Below, piece by piece: positions 17,406 to 26,134 of a DNA stretch of 40,373 nucleotides. The notes beneath the pieces are model-generated. The model saw only the letters and a program-made list of their open reading frames with translations. It was not told the DNA's origin and made no database searches. The DNA lies in the NCBI GenBank assembly GCA_025998735.1, contig BNWJ01000004.1:1-40373 (forward strand). The letters run 5' to 3'. Source of the DNA: Alphaproteobacteria bacterium. Lineage in GTDB: Bacteria; Pseudomonadota; Alphaproteobacteria; UBA3830. The number at the start of each line of letters is the position of its first letter. The stretch's first letter is position 1. Position numbers and translations under genes: made by a program.

Positions 17406-18497
17406 ATGAAATTAGACGAGAGACTGCCGCATAATCCTCCAGTATTTTTAGCTCCAATGGCAGGAATTACAGATGCTCCATTTCGGCGTCTGGTCTGTTC
17501 TTTTGGAGCATCTGCCGTGGTGTCTGAAATGATTTCCTGCGAAGCACTCGTTCGAAATAACCAAAAAACCCACCAACGTGCCGTTGGATCCGTTTACTTT
17601 GATGTTAACTCAGCTTCAACATTGCAAGGACATCTCGCATACAATGAAACCAGAGGCGAAGCCATTAGCGCCAGTGCGGCACGCACCGTCACCTTGGTGC
17701 AGATTATGGGAGCTGATCCCAAAACAATGGCAGAATCGGCCAAAATAAACGAATCGTTAGGATGTGATGTGATAGACATTAACATGGGATGTCCAGCAAG
17801 GAAGATTGTGTCGAACGAATCTGGATCTGCTCTTATGAAAAACGAGGATTTAGCCGTGAGAATTGCCGAAGCTGTCGTAAATGCCGTGAAAATTCCGGTC
17901 ACGCTCAAAATGAGGCTCGGATGGGACGCTGAGCATATCAATTGCTTTAGCTTAGCAAAAAAGTTCGAGGACGTTGGGATAAAAATGCTGGCAATTCATT
18001 GTAGAACAAGAAATCAAATGTACAGTGGAACAGCGAACTGGTCAGCAATTGCGCAATTGAAGGAAATCATCAAAATACCGTATCTATGCAACGGCGATAT
18101 AAAAACTCCCGAAAGTGCAATGGAGGCCATGAAATTGTCCGGAGCAAGTGGAGTCATGATCGGCCGAGCTGCGTTAGGGAGGCCATGGCTACTTCGCCAA
18201 ATCATGGATTTTATTCATCAAAAGAAGATAACTCCAGCTCCATCACTTGAGGAGCAATTGAGAATTGTAATGAGACATTTTTTCGATACACTAGATTTTT
18301 ATGGAGAACTTCACGGTATACGAATGTTCAGAAAGCACTTTTGCTGGTATAGTAGTGGCCTATGTGGTGCATCTAGATTTAGAGAAACAATCAATAGAAG
18401 CGACGATATCTCGTTTATAGAAGATTACGTAAAAGAATTCTACGAGAGCAATTTTGGGGGGAACCGTTTGGGGGGGGGTGTGACGCATGTTGACTGA
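17406..18497 (+). CDS. dusB: tRNA-dihydrouridine synthase DusB
   Basis: The 363-residue flavoprotein has the N-terminal FLAPMAGITDAPFRRLV, the catalytic-cysteine loop DINMGCPARKIVSNESGSAL, and the FMN phosphate motif GASGVMIGRAALGRPW. It reduces uridines in tRNA D-loops. The gene is the usual first member (nifR3) of the alphaproteobacterial ntr locus. Its 3' end contains runs of six and nine G (near 18454 and 18470) that encode GG and GGG, only bases before the start of the next gene, which it overlaps by 11 bases; slippage there would change the C-terminus and the overlap. Confidence 0.95.
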   Translation: MKLDERLPHNPPVFLAPMAGITDAPFRRLVCSFGASAVVSEMISCEALVRNNQKTHQRAVGSVYFDVNSASTLQGHLAYNETRGEAISASAARTVTLVQIMGADPKTMAESAKINESLGCDVIDINMGCPARKIVSNESGSALMKNEDLAVRIAEAVVNAVKIPVTLKMRLGWDAEHINCFSLAKKFEDVGIKMLAIHCRTRNQMYSGTANWSAIAQLKEIIKIPYLCNGDIKTPESAMEAMKLSGASGVMIGRAALGRPWLLRQIMDFIHQKKITPAPSLEEQLRIVMRHFFDTLDFYGELHGIRMFRKHFCWYSSGLCGASRFRETINRSDDISFIEDYVKEFYESNFGGNRLGGGVTHVD

Positions 18498-18756
18498 AAA
18501 AAATCCTGAATTACTGGAGGATGGCTTGTCGCATATCATCCGGAAGAATCTCGAAAAATATTTCGATTCCCATAATGAAGGTGCGGTTCCGTCGGGCCTA
18601 TATAATCTCGTCATAAACGAAGTTGAACGCGTAATGTTCGAAGTTACACTGAAGCGTGTCAATGGCAATCAGCTGCAAGCATCGAAAATACTGGGAATCA
18701 ATCGCAATACGCTTCGCAAAAAAATGCAGCAAATGAATTTGGGAGACAATAAATAG
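18487..18756 (+). CDS. Fis-like protein: stand-alone NtrC C-terminal DNA-binding domain
   Basis: The 89-residue protein corresponds to the very end of alphaproteobacterial NtrC. Residues 13-30 (LSHIIRKNLEKYFDSHN) match the NtrC linker and residues 35-86 the Fis-type domain: GLYNLVINEVERVMFEVTLK followed by the helix-turn-helix NQLQASKILGINRNTLRKKM. The receiver and AAA+ domains and the whole of ntrB are absent, yet the position between dusB and ntrY is exactly that of ntrB-ntrC. The frame is intact and has an own start, so it may act as a small DNA-bending or enhancer protein, like gammaproteobacterial Fis, which also follows dusB. A mere ntrC fossil cannot be excluded. Confidence 0.88.
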   Translation: MLTEKNPELLEDGLSHIIRKNLEKYFDSHNEGAVPSGLYNLVINEVERVMFEVTLKRVNGNQLQASKILGINRNTLRKKMQQMNLGDNK

Positions 18757-18776
18757 GCAGGACGATAAAAAATATT

Positions 18777-20936
18777 ATGCTTTTTTTCAAGAAGACCGGA
18801 GTGCGAAACTTCCTGACGTACCTGTTTTTCGCGCTGTCGATGATTTCTTGCATTTTTACGTATGCGTTATTATCAAAGTCAGAGATATACAGTAAGAGCT
18901 CCCAGGAAGTAATATCCATTTTGTACTGTGATGTTGCTTTCATATTGATTTTACTCCTACTAAGTAGCCATAAAATATACGAACTTTGGTCAGGGCGTCG
19001 CACCAAAGGCTCAAGATTATCCTTCAGATTTATGGTCGTCTTTTCGCTGTTGTCCGTGATTCCTTCCGTATGCATGAGTCTTTTTTCTGCGTTTTTCTTT
19101 CACAGTGGCATTGAATCCTGGTTCAACGAGCGAAATAGAACTGTTTTGCGGGAATCCTTAAATGTGGCCGAGTCATATCTCGGTGAACACAAGAGAAATA
19201 CGCTAAACGATTGCATTACCATTTCCAAAATAATAGATTATCACGTGGAAAGCATGTTTTACCTTAGGGAAATCGAATCAGATCAATTTTCACAAAATAT
19301 CGGATTCCAATTAGAGGATCTTTGCGTTCTAAAGGGAATCAATTCAGCGATCCTACTGGATTCGTCGCTGGAAATAATTGCCCATTCCAAATACAGTGTG
19401 GCATTGCATTTTATAAATATCGGAAACGGAGAGCTCATCAGAAATGTCAATGAAAAAAACTCAATGATTCTCGACATAGAAGGTAACGACGATAAGAACA
19501 TAATTGCGATTTCATCCTTCAAAACTCGCAACGGCGATCCAATGTACCTGATAATAGAGAAGAACGTAAATTCGAACATTGTGTCCAACGCGCAAAACGC
19601 AAGAAACGCCTACAACGAATACTACAAACTACTGGAAAATCGCGGTTCACTTGAGATTGCGTTTATATTCATGTTTCTGATAGTTGGCGTGTTACTCCTG
19701 ATTGTGTCCATAGTCGTGGCTATACGATATTCCTGGAGGATTGTGAGACCCATAAGCAATCTGATCGATGTTTCGGAAAGCATCATTGGTGGAGATGCAA
19801 CCGCCCGTGCAAAAGAAGGAAGCTCCTATGAGGAAATCTCGCTTCTGATAAAAACATTCAATGAAATGGTCAAGCAAGTTCATGAGAAAAAAGAGGACTT
19901 GGTAAAAATAAACACCCAATTGGATGAAAGAATAAAATTCACAAGCAGCGTATTGGCCGGAGTTTCGTCCGGAGTAATCGGCATAGATAATAATGCGATT
20001 TACATATGGAACAACGCTGCCGAAAAGCTACTCAATAAGAAAATTGTTTTTGGAGAGCATATAAGCAATCTCATTCCGGAAATCGAAGATCTAATCTTAG
20101 AGGCTTGTAACAAGCAATTTGTGGAGCGCGAAATACAATACAAGAAGGATAACGAATATTTGTTGTTTTCGATAAAAATAGAAAACATCGAGTTTTCAAA
20201 CAATTACTGCAACAGATTCGTGATAACATTCGATGACATGACGAACGTGGTTATGGCTCAGAGAAAAGTCGCCTGGACGGAAGTGGCGCGTCGCGTTGCA
20301 CATGAAATAAAAAATCCTCTGACTCCAATTCAGCTTTCGGCGGAACGTCTGAGGCGCAAATATATCTCGCAAATATCCACCGACTCGCACATATTTTCCG
20401 AGCTGGTGAACACCATAATCCGACAGGTGGGCGACATAAAAAGGCTCATCGATGACTTTAATTTCTTTGCTCGATTGCCAGAGCCGATACTTCGGGTATG
20501 TAATGTCTACGAGATCGGCAAGCAGGCTGTCTTTCTCATGGAAAACGCTACGAACGGCATTGAGCTCACATTCATTCATGCAAAAGAAAAATACGAAACA
20601 AAAGCAGATGAAAGACTTTTGCATCAATCTATCGTAAATTTAATTCAAAATTCCATAAATGCCTTGAACACGATAAATAAAGAGAGTAAAAAAATCTTTG
20701 TTACTATCGATGAGACTGTGGGATATGTTACGGTATCTGTGGAAGATAACGGTCCTGGGTTGCCAAAAGAGAGGATGGAGTCACTGGCTACTCCGTATTT
20801 CACCCTAACGCCCAAGGGAACTGGATTGGGATTGACGATCGTGAAGAAGATAGTACAAGATCATGGAGGAGAGTTGTTATTTGAAGAAAGTAAGTACGGT
20901 GGCGCAAAAGTTACTATGTCGGTTCCCTATAAGTAG
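18777..20936 (+). CDS. ntrY: Sensor histidine kinase NtrY
   Basis: The 719-residue membrane kinase has three to four N-terminal membrane segments, an extracytoplasmic loop (about residues 110-285), another membrane helix, a HAMP region, a PAS-like domain (about 390-490), the phospho-acceptor RRVAHEIKNPLTPIQLSAERL (His near residue 508), N-box NLIQNSINAL, G1 DNGPGLP and G2 GTGLGLTIVKKI. All kinase motifs are intact. It phosphorylates NtrX, encoded 17 bases downstream, and in alphaproteobacteria this pair responds to nitrogen, redox or envelope conditions. With ntrB absent and ntrC reduced, this is the only complete Ntr-type sensor in the locus. Confidence 0.95.
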   Translation: MLFFKKTGVRNFLTYLFFALSMISCIFTYALLSKSEIYSKSSQEVISILYCDVAFILILLLLSSHKIYELWSGRRTKGSRLSFRFMVVFSLLSVIPSVCMSLFSAFFFHSGIESWFNERNRTVLRESLNVAESYLGEHKRNTLNDCITISKIIDYHVESMFYLREIESDQFSQNIGFQLEDLCVLKGINSAILLDSSLEIIAHSKYSVALHFINIGNGELIRNVNEKNSMILDIEGNDDKNIIAISSFKTRNGDPMYLIIEKNVNSNIVSNAQNARNAYNEYYKLLENRGSLEIAFIFMFLIVGVLLLIVSIVVAIRYSWRIVRPISNLIDVSESIIGGDATARAKEGSSYEEISLLIKTFNEMVKQVHEKKEDLVKINTQLDERIKFTSSVLAGVSSGVIGIDNNAIYIWNNAAEKLLNKKIVFGEHISNLIPEIEDLILEACNKQFVEREIQYKKDNEYLLFSIKIENIEFSNNYCNRFVITFDDMTNVVMAQRKVAWTEVARRVAHEIKNPLTPIQLSAERLRRKYISQISTDSHIFSELVNTIIRQVGDIKRLIDDFNFFARLPEPILRVCNVYEIGKQAVFLMENATNGIELTFIHAKEKYETKADERLLHQSIVNLIQNSINALNTINKESKKIFVTIDETVGYVTVSVEDNGPGLPKERMESLATPYFTLTPKGTGLGLTIVKKIVQDHGGELLFEESKYGGAKVTMSVPYK

Positions 20937-20953
20937 TTATTGGAAAGCAGTAT

Positions 20954-22336
20954 ATGGCCAATGAAAACAGTAACGTATTGATCGTAGATGATGATCCCGA
21001 AGTCAGAAAATTGGTTGCGGATGTTCTGGCGGACGAAGGATATGCCGCTCGCGTTGCTTCCAATGAACATGAGGCGTTTGCCCATTTCAAAAAGTGCATG
21101 CCAGACGTGGTGTTCCTGGATTTATGGATAGGAGAAGAAGAGTCTGCCGGCATCAAAATTCTGGAAAAGATCAAAAGACTAAACGACGAAGTACCTGTGG
21201 TAATTATATCTGGACACGGAACAATAGATGTAGCCGTGCAGGCGATACAAAACGGGGCTTTTGATTTTATAGAAAAGCCATTTGTGATCGATAGACTTCT
21301 GATAACATGCCAAAGAGCCGTGGAAACATGTAGGCTAAAAAGAGAAAATATGTATCTGAAAAATAGCAGACTCGATTCTGAAATTTTCAGTGTGGGAACT
21401 TCTCAATTTGCGACGTCCATCAAATCTATTGTGGAAAAAATAGCGACATCCAACAGTCGAGTATTCATAGACAGTCCAGTTGGCACTGAAGCGGACGTCA
21501 TTGCCTATAATATTCATAGAAAATCCAGCAGAAGCGAGCATCCATTTGTTTATGTGAACTGCATTTCGGAAAATTCCGAAGTTTTTGAGAATGAATTTTT
21601 TGGGACAGACAAAACCTATGGAAAACTGGAAAAATCAGGCGACGGAACATTATTTCTCGAAGAAATTGATAAGTTACCAAAAGATCTGCAACGTAGATTT
21701 CTATCATTTCTGAAGGATGGAAAGTATACCTGCGGCAATAGGACCGTATACTTGGATACACGAGTGATCTGCAGTTCGAATAGCGAAAATATGCAGAAAG
21801 TCATTGATAATGGCAGCTTCAGCAGCGAGTTATTCTATCGCCTAAAGATTTCCGAGGTGATAATTCCTCCACTAAAAAACAGAAGAGAAGATATCATTCC
21901 GATAATCAACTATTATCTATCGAAATCTGAGCGTTTCTTCGGATTACCCCAGAAAAGATTTACGGAAAACGCTTTTGCGGTCCTGCAATCGTACGATTGG
22001 CCAGGAAATGTCCATCAGGTAAAGAATATTGTAGAGAGCAGTCTGATAAACGCCAGCGACTCTGCAGGCGTCTACCTGGATGAGAATGTTTTGCCTCCGG
22101 AACTCACTTCCAGCACCAAGGAGAAATTCGATTCTCTTAATGCGGCGAAATTCATAACATTACCTCTGAAAGAGGCAAAGGAGCATTTTGAAACGGATTA
22201 TTTGCGAGCGCAGGTCGAGCGTTTTTCTGGCAATATATCGCAGACGGCCACTTTCATAGGAATGGAACGCTCTGCACTTCACAGAAAAATGAAAGCACTA
22301 AATCTTCAGTGTAAAAAGAAAATAAAACCAAAGTAG
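20954..22336 (+). CDS. ntrX: Response regulator NtrX with degenerate ATPase motifs
   Basis: The 460-residue protein has a complete receiver domain (acidic pair DDD near residue 12, phospho-acceptor Asp56 in FLDLW, Lys in EKP near 108), an AAA+ domain and a C-terminal Fis-type HTH (NISQTATFIGMERSALHRKM). The Walker A position (about 173-182) reads SPVGTEADV instead of GxxGxGKE, so the phosphate-binding Lys is gone. Walker B is LFLEEID rather than LFLDE, and the GAFTGA loop for sigma-54 is absent (as in alphaproteobacterial NtrX generally). It is therefore unlikely to hydrolyse ATP and probably works as a phosphorylation-controlled DNA-binding protein. Confidence 0.93.
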   Translation: MANENSNVLIVDDDPEVRKLVADVLADEGYAARVASNEHEAFAHFKKCMPDVVFLDLWIGEEESAGIKILEKIKRLNDEVPVVIISGHGTIDVAVQAIQNGAFDFIEKPFVIDRLLITCQRAVETCRLKRENMYLKNSRLDSEIFSVGTSQFATSIKSIVEKIATSNSRVFIDSPVGTEADVIAYNIHRKSSRSEHPFVYVNCISENSEVFENEFFGTDKTYGKLEKSGDGTLFLEEIDKLPKDLQRRFLSFLKDGKYTCGNRTVYLDTRVICSSNSENMQKVIDNGSFSSELFYRLKISEVIIPPLKNRREDIIPIINYYLSKSERFFGLPQKRFTENAFAVLQSYDWPGNVHQVKNIVESSLINASDSAGVYLDENVLPPELTSSTKEKFDSLNAAKFITLPLKEAKEHFETDYLRAQVERFSGNISQTATFIGMERSALHRKMKALNLQCKKKIKPK

Positions 22337-22341
22337 ATATA

Positions 22342-23697
22342 ATGAAGATATTAATCTTGGGAGCAGGAGAAGTTGGACGTGGAATTGCAAATCATCTGTT
22401 TAGTCAGGATGAAGACGTAACCATAATCGAAAAGTCTCCGGAAGTCGCTGCAAGGATAAGAGAATCTTCAGGCGTTAATGTTGTCGTTGGCGATGCCATA
22501 AATATCGACGTTCTAAAGGAAGCCAATGCCGAAAACGCCAGCTACGTAATAGCAACAATGACTACGGACGAGCAAAATATCCTAGCCTGTAAACTTGTGG
22601 GATCATTGTTTGAGGCTAAGACCAAAATTGCCCGCATTAAATCCGATACGTTTTTGCACGGAGACATTTTCGAGCTATTTCTGAAAGAAAATTTCGATGT
22701 GGATATCATCATTCAGCCGGAATCAGACATAGCAAACGCTGTCTGTGATATAGCTGGTGTGAACGGAGCATTTGACGTTGTGGATCTGGAAAGTTTGGTG
22801 ATTGTCGGCTTGCAATGTCGGACCGGCGCGGAAGTTCTCAATACACCATTTCGGCATTTCCGGGGAATAGTAAATCTTGATGCATCTGTTCTGACCATCA
22901 CCCGAAACGGCAAGACATTTTTCCCAAAAATAGACGACATGCTGATGGATGGGGATGAAATTTATGTGGCCACGACCAAAGCGCACATGCACGAGGTTTT
23001 GAGGTTGTTTGGCTATGACCAGAAAAACAAAGAGCGCATACTGGTAGTTGGCGGCAATAAAATCAGCATATCCGTGATAAAAACAATGCTAGCGAAAAAT
23101 CCGGATCTTGATGTCACTCTGCTGGAAGAATCTATGGAACGCGCCGAGGAAATTGCGCAAAATTTTCCAGACATAACAACGAGTTACGGCAATTATCAGA
23201 ACTACGATTTTCTTCGGGAAATCGGTACGGAAATAGACATGGCGATCGTCCTGACTGGCAAGGAAAAGACCAACATTCTATCATCATTGTTTTTGAAGGA
23301 AATCGGAGTCAAAAGAGTCCTGACATTGGCCAAAAATCACAGATACGATGTACTACTGCCGATCCGTGCCGGATGCTCCGTCATTAATCCAAATGTGATC
23401 ACAATCGAAACTGTGCTGCACATGACCGTAAGAGGCGGAAATATCAAATCCGCAACAACTTTGAAGGACTGCAGTGCCACATTTTTTGTTGTGGAAGCAG
23501 TTGTAACAGAATCCAGTTCACTAGTCGGCAATGAAGTTTTATCCATTGAATTGGAGGATAAAATAGCTCCTATTTTTCTCGTGAGAAACGAAACCATAAT
23601 ACTCGCAGAAAAAAATCCCATCGTCGCAGCCGGAGACACAATAATCATTGTTGCCGAAGGAAGCCATATGAAAAAGTGCGTGCCGCATCGACTATAA
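22342..23697 (+). CDS. trkA: Trk potassium-uptake regulatory subunit TrkA
   Basis: The 451-residue cytoplasmic protein is a tandem RCK protein. It has an NAD-binding Rossmann start KILILGAGEVGRGIANHLF, a first RCK-C region, a second Rossmann unit (RILVVGGNKISISVIKTML) and a second RCK-C ending near the C-terminus. It gates the TrkH/TrkG potassium channel, which is not encoded here. The gene starts five bases after ntrX; the same order is usual in alphaproteobacteria. hfq, which often follows, is not seen; the 247 bases after the stop hold no gene that I can support. Confidence 0.95.
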   Translation: MKILILGAGEVGRGIANHLFSQDEDVTIIEKSPEVAARIRESSGVNVVVGDAINIDVLKEANAENASYVIATMTTDEQNILACKLVGSLFEAKTKIARIKSDTFLHGDIFELFLKENFDVDIIIQPESDIANAVCDIAGVNGAFDVVDLESLVIVGLQCRTGAEVLNTPFRHFRGIVNLDASVLTITRNGKTFFPKIDDMLMDGDEIYVATTKAHMHEVLRLFGYDQKNKERILVVGGNKISISVIKTMLAKNPDLDVTLLEESMERAEEIAQNFPDITTSYGNYQNYDFLREIGTEIDMAIVLTGKEKTNILSSLFLKEIGVKRVLTLAKNHRYDVLLPIRAGCSVINPNVITIETVLHMTVRGGNIKSATTLKDCSATFFVVEAVVTESSSLVGNEVLSIELEDKIAPIFLVRNETIILAEKNPIVAAGDTIIIVAEGSHMKKCVPHRL

Positions 23698-23944
23698 ACA
23701 CTTGCAGTATCTGCATTTTCTATCCATCAATTGCGAAAATAAAGATCAGGAACGTGGATCGGATAGAAAACACGTATTGCCTGTTGAACGTGCCAGAAAA
23801 AAACACATGTTCAGATTGACAACTTATTCAAGATCATATAGAGTAAAACGCATTTGTCTTGATTTGCTTATCAAGCAATTATTTATATGTTATTGAATAC
23901 GACATAAAGGATTTGTCCGTGTTTTTATTTTTTAGGAGAAGATT

Positions 23945-24376
23945 ATGAAAAAAGTTCTATTTACGTCAGTTGCCTCTCTTTGTGTGATAAGTGTTGTTCA
24001 AGAAGCTGGAGCTTCTGAGAATTCTTTCGCCACGCCTAATGGAGGAACCGGGTCTGCTCAGACCTCGCTTGCTGCTGGAACGCGGGATCGCTCGCCGGAT
24101 GAGCCTGGGCCTACTGGACGCTCCTCTACTGCGAGTGGACCCCCTCCTGGCGATTGGGGTTCTTTATCCTCGACTTGTTGTACGCAAATTCTCTATCCTC
24201 ATGGTGAAGCCGTGTTCGCGCCGCCCTTGTCTCAAAGTTGCGACGCGCCGCCTCCTCCACTCTCTTCTGCTCATGCGTGGCACGCGTATCTGACCGCTGC
24301 TAGCGTCGCTGCGAGTCCTACACGGCAAGAACAACAAGGTGCTAAGAAATTGTTACTGAATAACGTGGACAGATGA
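23945..24376 (+). CDS. Pro/Ser-rich exported protein of unknown function
   Basis: The 143-residue product has a signal peptide (KKVLFTSVASLCVISVVQEAGA, cleavage near ASEN) and a mature part rich in Pro, Ser, Gly and Ala with little predicted structure, including PPPGDWG and PPPPLSSAH. The start is clear (AGGAGAAGATT before ATG). The G+C content is visibly higher than that of the neighbours, and the downstream sequence in another frame encodes a MORN motif. It may therefore be the N-terminal part of an exported MORN protein whose frame was broken near 24360. No function is recognised. Confidence 0.55.
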   Translation: MKKVLFTSVASLCVISVVQEAGASENSFATPNGGTGSAQTSLAAGTRDRSPDEPGPTGRSSTASGPPPGDWGSLSSTCCTQILYPHGEAVFAPPLSQSCDAPPPPLSSAHAWHAYLTAASVAASPTRQEQQGAKKLLLNNVDR

Positions 24377-24695
24377 TGTCGTGGATGAAACTACGGCACT
24401 CCATCTGTACGCAAGCGGTGTGTCCAGTTTATTTGGTAACAATTCCTTAGTGGAAGGACAAGGCGTATATACCTTTGCAGATGGACGTGTATACGAGGGG
24501 CAATGGAAAGCAGAAGAAGTAGGAACTCTAAAAGACAAGAACGGAACAGTGCTCTGTGGCCTCCTGCGAAAATAAAATGAACTTTCAACGAGGTGTGTTG
24601 CATGGAATTACAGCATTTCCGCAAGACAAAAGTTCAAGTTATTTTCACACAGATGCTATAGTGGGCAATGGAAAGATGGTAATCCGGCTGAATAG
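24360..24695 (+). pseudogene. MORN-repeat protein remnant
   Basis: One frame (to 24575) reads TTALHLYASGVSSLFGN and then two MORN-like units, QGVYTFADGRVYEGQWKAEE. Further on, in a different frame, RCYSGQWKDGNPAE and a TAG at 24693 look like the original C-terminus. At least two frame changes are needed to join these pieces and the upstream signal-peptide ORF. A weak repeat of the 24345-24375 sequence appears at 24800-24835, suggesting an old tandem duplication. Similar in ending to the remnant at 5943-6122. Confidence 0.5.
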
Positions 24696-24856
24696 TAAAT
24701 CGCCCATTCAGAAATGAAGTGCATCATTTTGCGAACCAGAGACCGTAAATAATTTTGTGTAAAGAGCCGGAACTTGTTAGAACTGTATATTAGCAAGTAA
24801 GGAATTATTATCAAATAACATGGACAAGTGACATCACATGAGTTATATTTGTATCT

Positions 24857-25024
24857 ATGAAAGATATAGATATATTAGCGTTAACGACACGAATAGAAGG
24901 GATGTTACCCACACTTAATGAGTACCAACGCAGGAGGTATCTCTCAATAGAAGCGAAGGCGATAGGTTACGGCGGCGTAAGTCTTGTCAGTCGGGTGTCA
25001 GGAGTATCCAGGCAGACATTATAG
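24857..25024 (+). pseudogene. ISAzo13-family transposase, N-terminal fragment
   Basis: The 55 residues contain LPTLNEYQRRRYLSIEAKA followed by GYGGVSLVSRVSGVSRQTL, the HTH start of ISAzo13-family transposases. The frame ends at a TAG contributed by the palindrome-ended segment starting at 25020. The catalytic DDE part is gone. Confidence 0.7.
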
Positions 25025-25114
25025 TGGACTCGTTTTTGGATCGCGTCAAAGCTGGACATGCTTCTAATGAGCGCGCAACCACCATTGAAGCGATTCTTTA
25101 CTGGCTCCACTATA
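25020..25114. mobile_element. 95-bp segment with TATAGTGGA termini, possible miniature element
   Basis: TATAGTGGA at the left and TCCACTATA at the right are perfect 9-bp inverted repeats, with GATCGC/GCGATT further inside. It interrupts the ISAzo13 fragment. No second clear copy is in the window, so the call is tentative. Confidence 0.35.
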
Positions 25115-25136
25115 GCAGACGCCTATGGTACAAGTA

Positions 25137-25898
25137 CTATACAAAAGATTTTTCCAGAAGATTCTTATAACCGCGCATGAAATCTTCAGCCTTCATTTTG
25201 TTTTTCCCTTCCGGCTGAACTTCCAGAAGCCGAACGCAGCCGATTCCACAAGAAACAATCATCTTTTCATGTATGGTGCCAGGAGTTTCTGAGAAATCCT
25301 TGGAAGAGAGTTCTGCATCGAGAATCTTGATGCGCATACCGTTGATTTCGCTCCAAGCAGACGGAATTGGAGAAAACGCCTTGATTTGTCGCAGAATATT
25401 TTCCGCCGAATCGCCCCAATTAATTCGACACGACTCCTTCGCGATTTTTGCTGCATATGTGGCTCCGGATTCCGGCTGTTTGTACGCATTTGCCAGGTTT
25501 TCTTCGAGATTATCGAGTGTTTCCAGAATCATTTCCGCTCCAAGAGAGTTTTCAGACAAATATAGTCGAGCAAGCTGGCGGAAAACTTTTGGAATTTCAA
25601 CAAAATAGGCTCGGTTGACTTCAAGAAAAACGTAAGCATTCTTACTGCAGAAGACAAAATTGAGGCGCGTTTTTCACGTTTTTGCTGATAAATCAGTCTA
25701 TTACAAAAATGCGAATTAATGAAGCTAAAAACTCGTCTTTAGGCTGATAAATGAGCTTCTTTGGGCTGCTATATTTATGTGAAAACTCTCTGGTTTTGGA
25801 GGCTGCGTATACACCGCCACAACATTGCCCCCTTCCCGATGCATGGCCTCCAGAGCCTTTAGCGAAAAGCCCGATGTTCCCATAAAAACAATCTTCAT
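25137..25898 (-). pseudogene. fmt: Methionyl-tRNA formyltransferase, core replaced by a miniature element
   Basis: From the ATG at 25898 the frame reads MKIVFMGTSGFSLKALEAMH and continues to YTQPPKPE, the first 37 residues of Fmt. Then the 240-bp element (25554-25790) begins. Beyond it the frame LGAEMILETLDNLEENL onward runs to the natural end, containing the linker and C-terminal tRNA-binding domain (about 135 residues). About 130 residues in between are missing, including the formyl-folate-binding Asn-x-His and Asp active-site residues. The enzyme formylates initiator Met-tRNA; this copy cannot be active. Whether another fmt exists elsewhere cannot be told from the window. No def or rsmB neighbour is present. 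Confidence 0.92.
25554..25790. mobile_element. About 240-bp miniature element, copy 2 (inside fmt)
   Basis: Same 11-bp ends (GAGAGTTTTCA/TGAAAACTCTC) and closely similar interior as 9268-9512, in the opposite orientation. The differences are small substitutions and a few indels, clustered in the 25600-25650 portion. Confidence 0.85.
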
Positions 25899-26055
25899 GC
25901 AGTATAACCCATATCAAACGATATCATCATACTAGCATTTTTTAAGAAGATCATTAATAAAACCAACAAATTCAGGAGCACAAAAAATTAGCATTGCTCC
26001 CGACAAAAGCGATGCTCCAACACGCAAGACAAAATATCCGCATAACAGATTCTAT

Positions 26056-26126
26056 TAGACCTGTTGCGTAGGCCATTTTGTGGGCCTGATAATCAGGAGC
26101 TCCAAGAGGCTTTTGCAACAGGTCTA
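26056..26126 (-). mobile_element. 71-bp palindromic miniature element, copy 3
   Basis: Same length and ends as the copies at 4626 and 12868 and same orientation as the latter, but with changes in the middle (ATTTTGTGGGCC in place of TATTTTTGGTCC, and AGGAGCTCC in place of AGTGACTCC). It ends eight bases downstream of the exported-protein gene that stops at 26135. Confidence 0.85.
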
Positions 26127-26134
26127 TTGTATGG

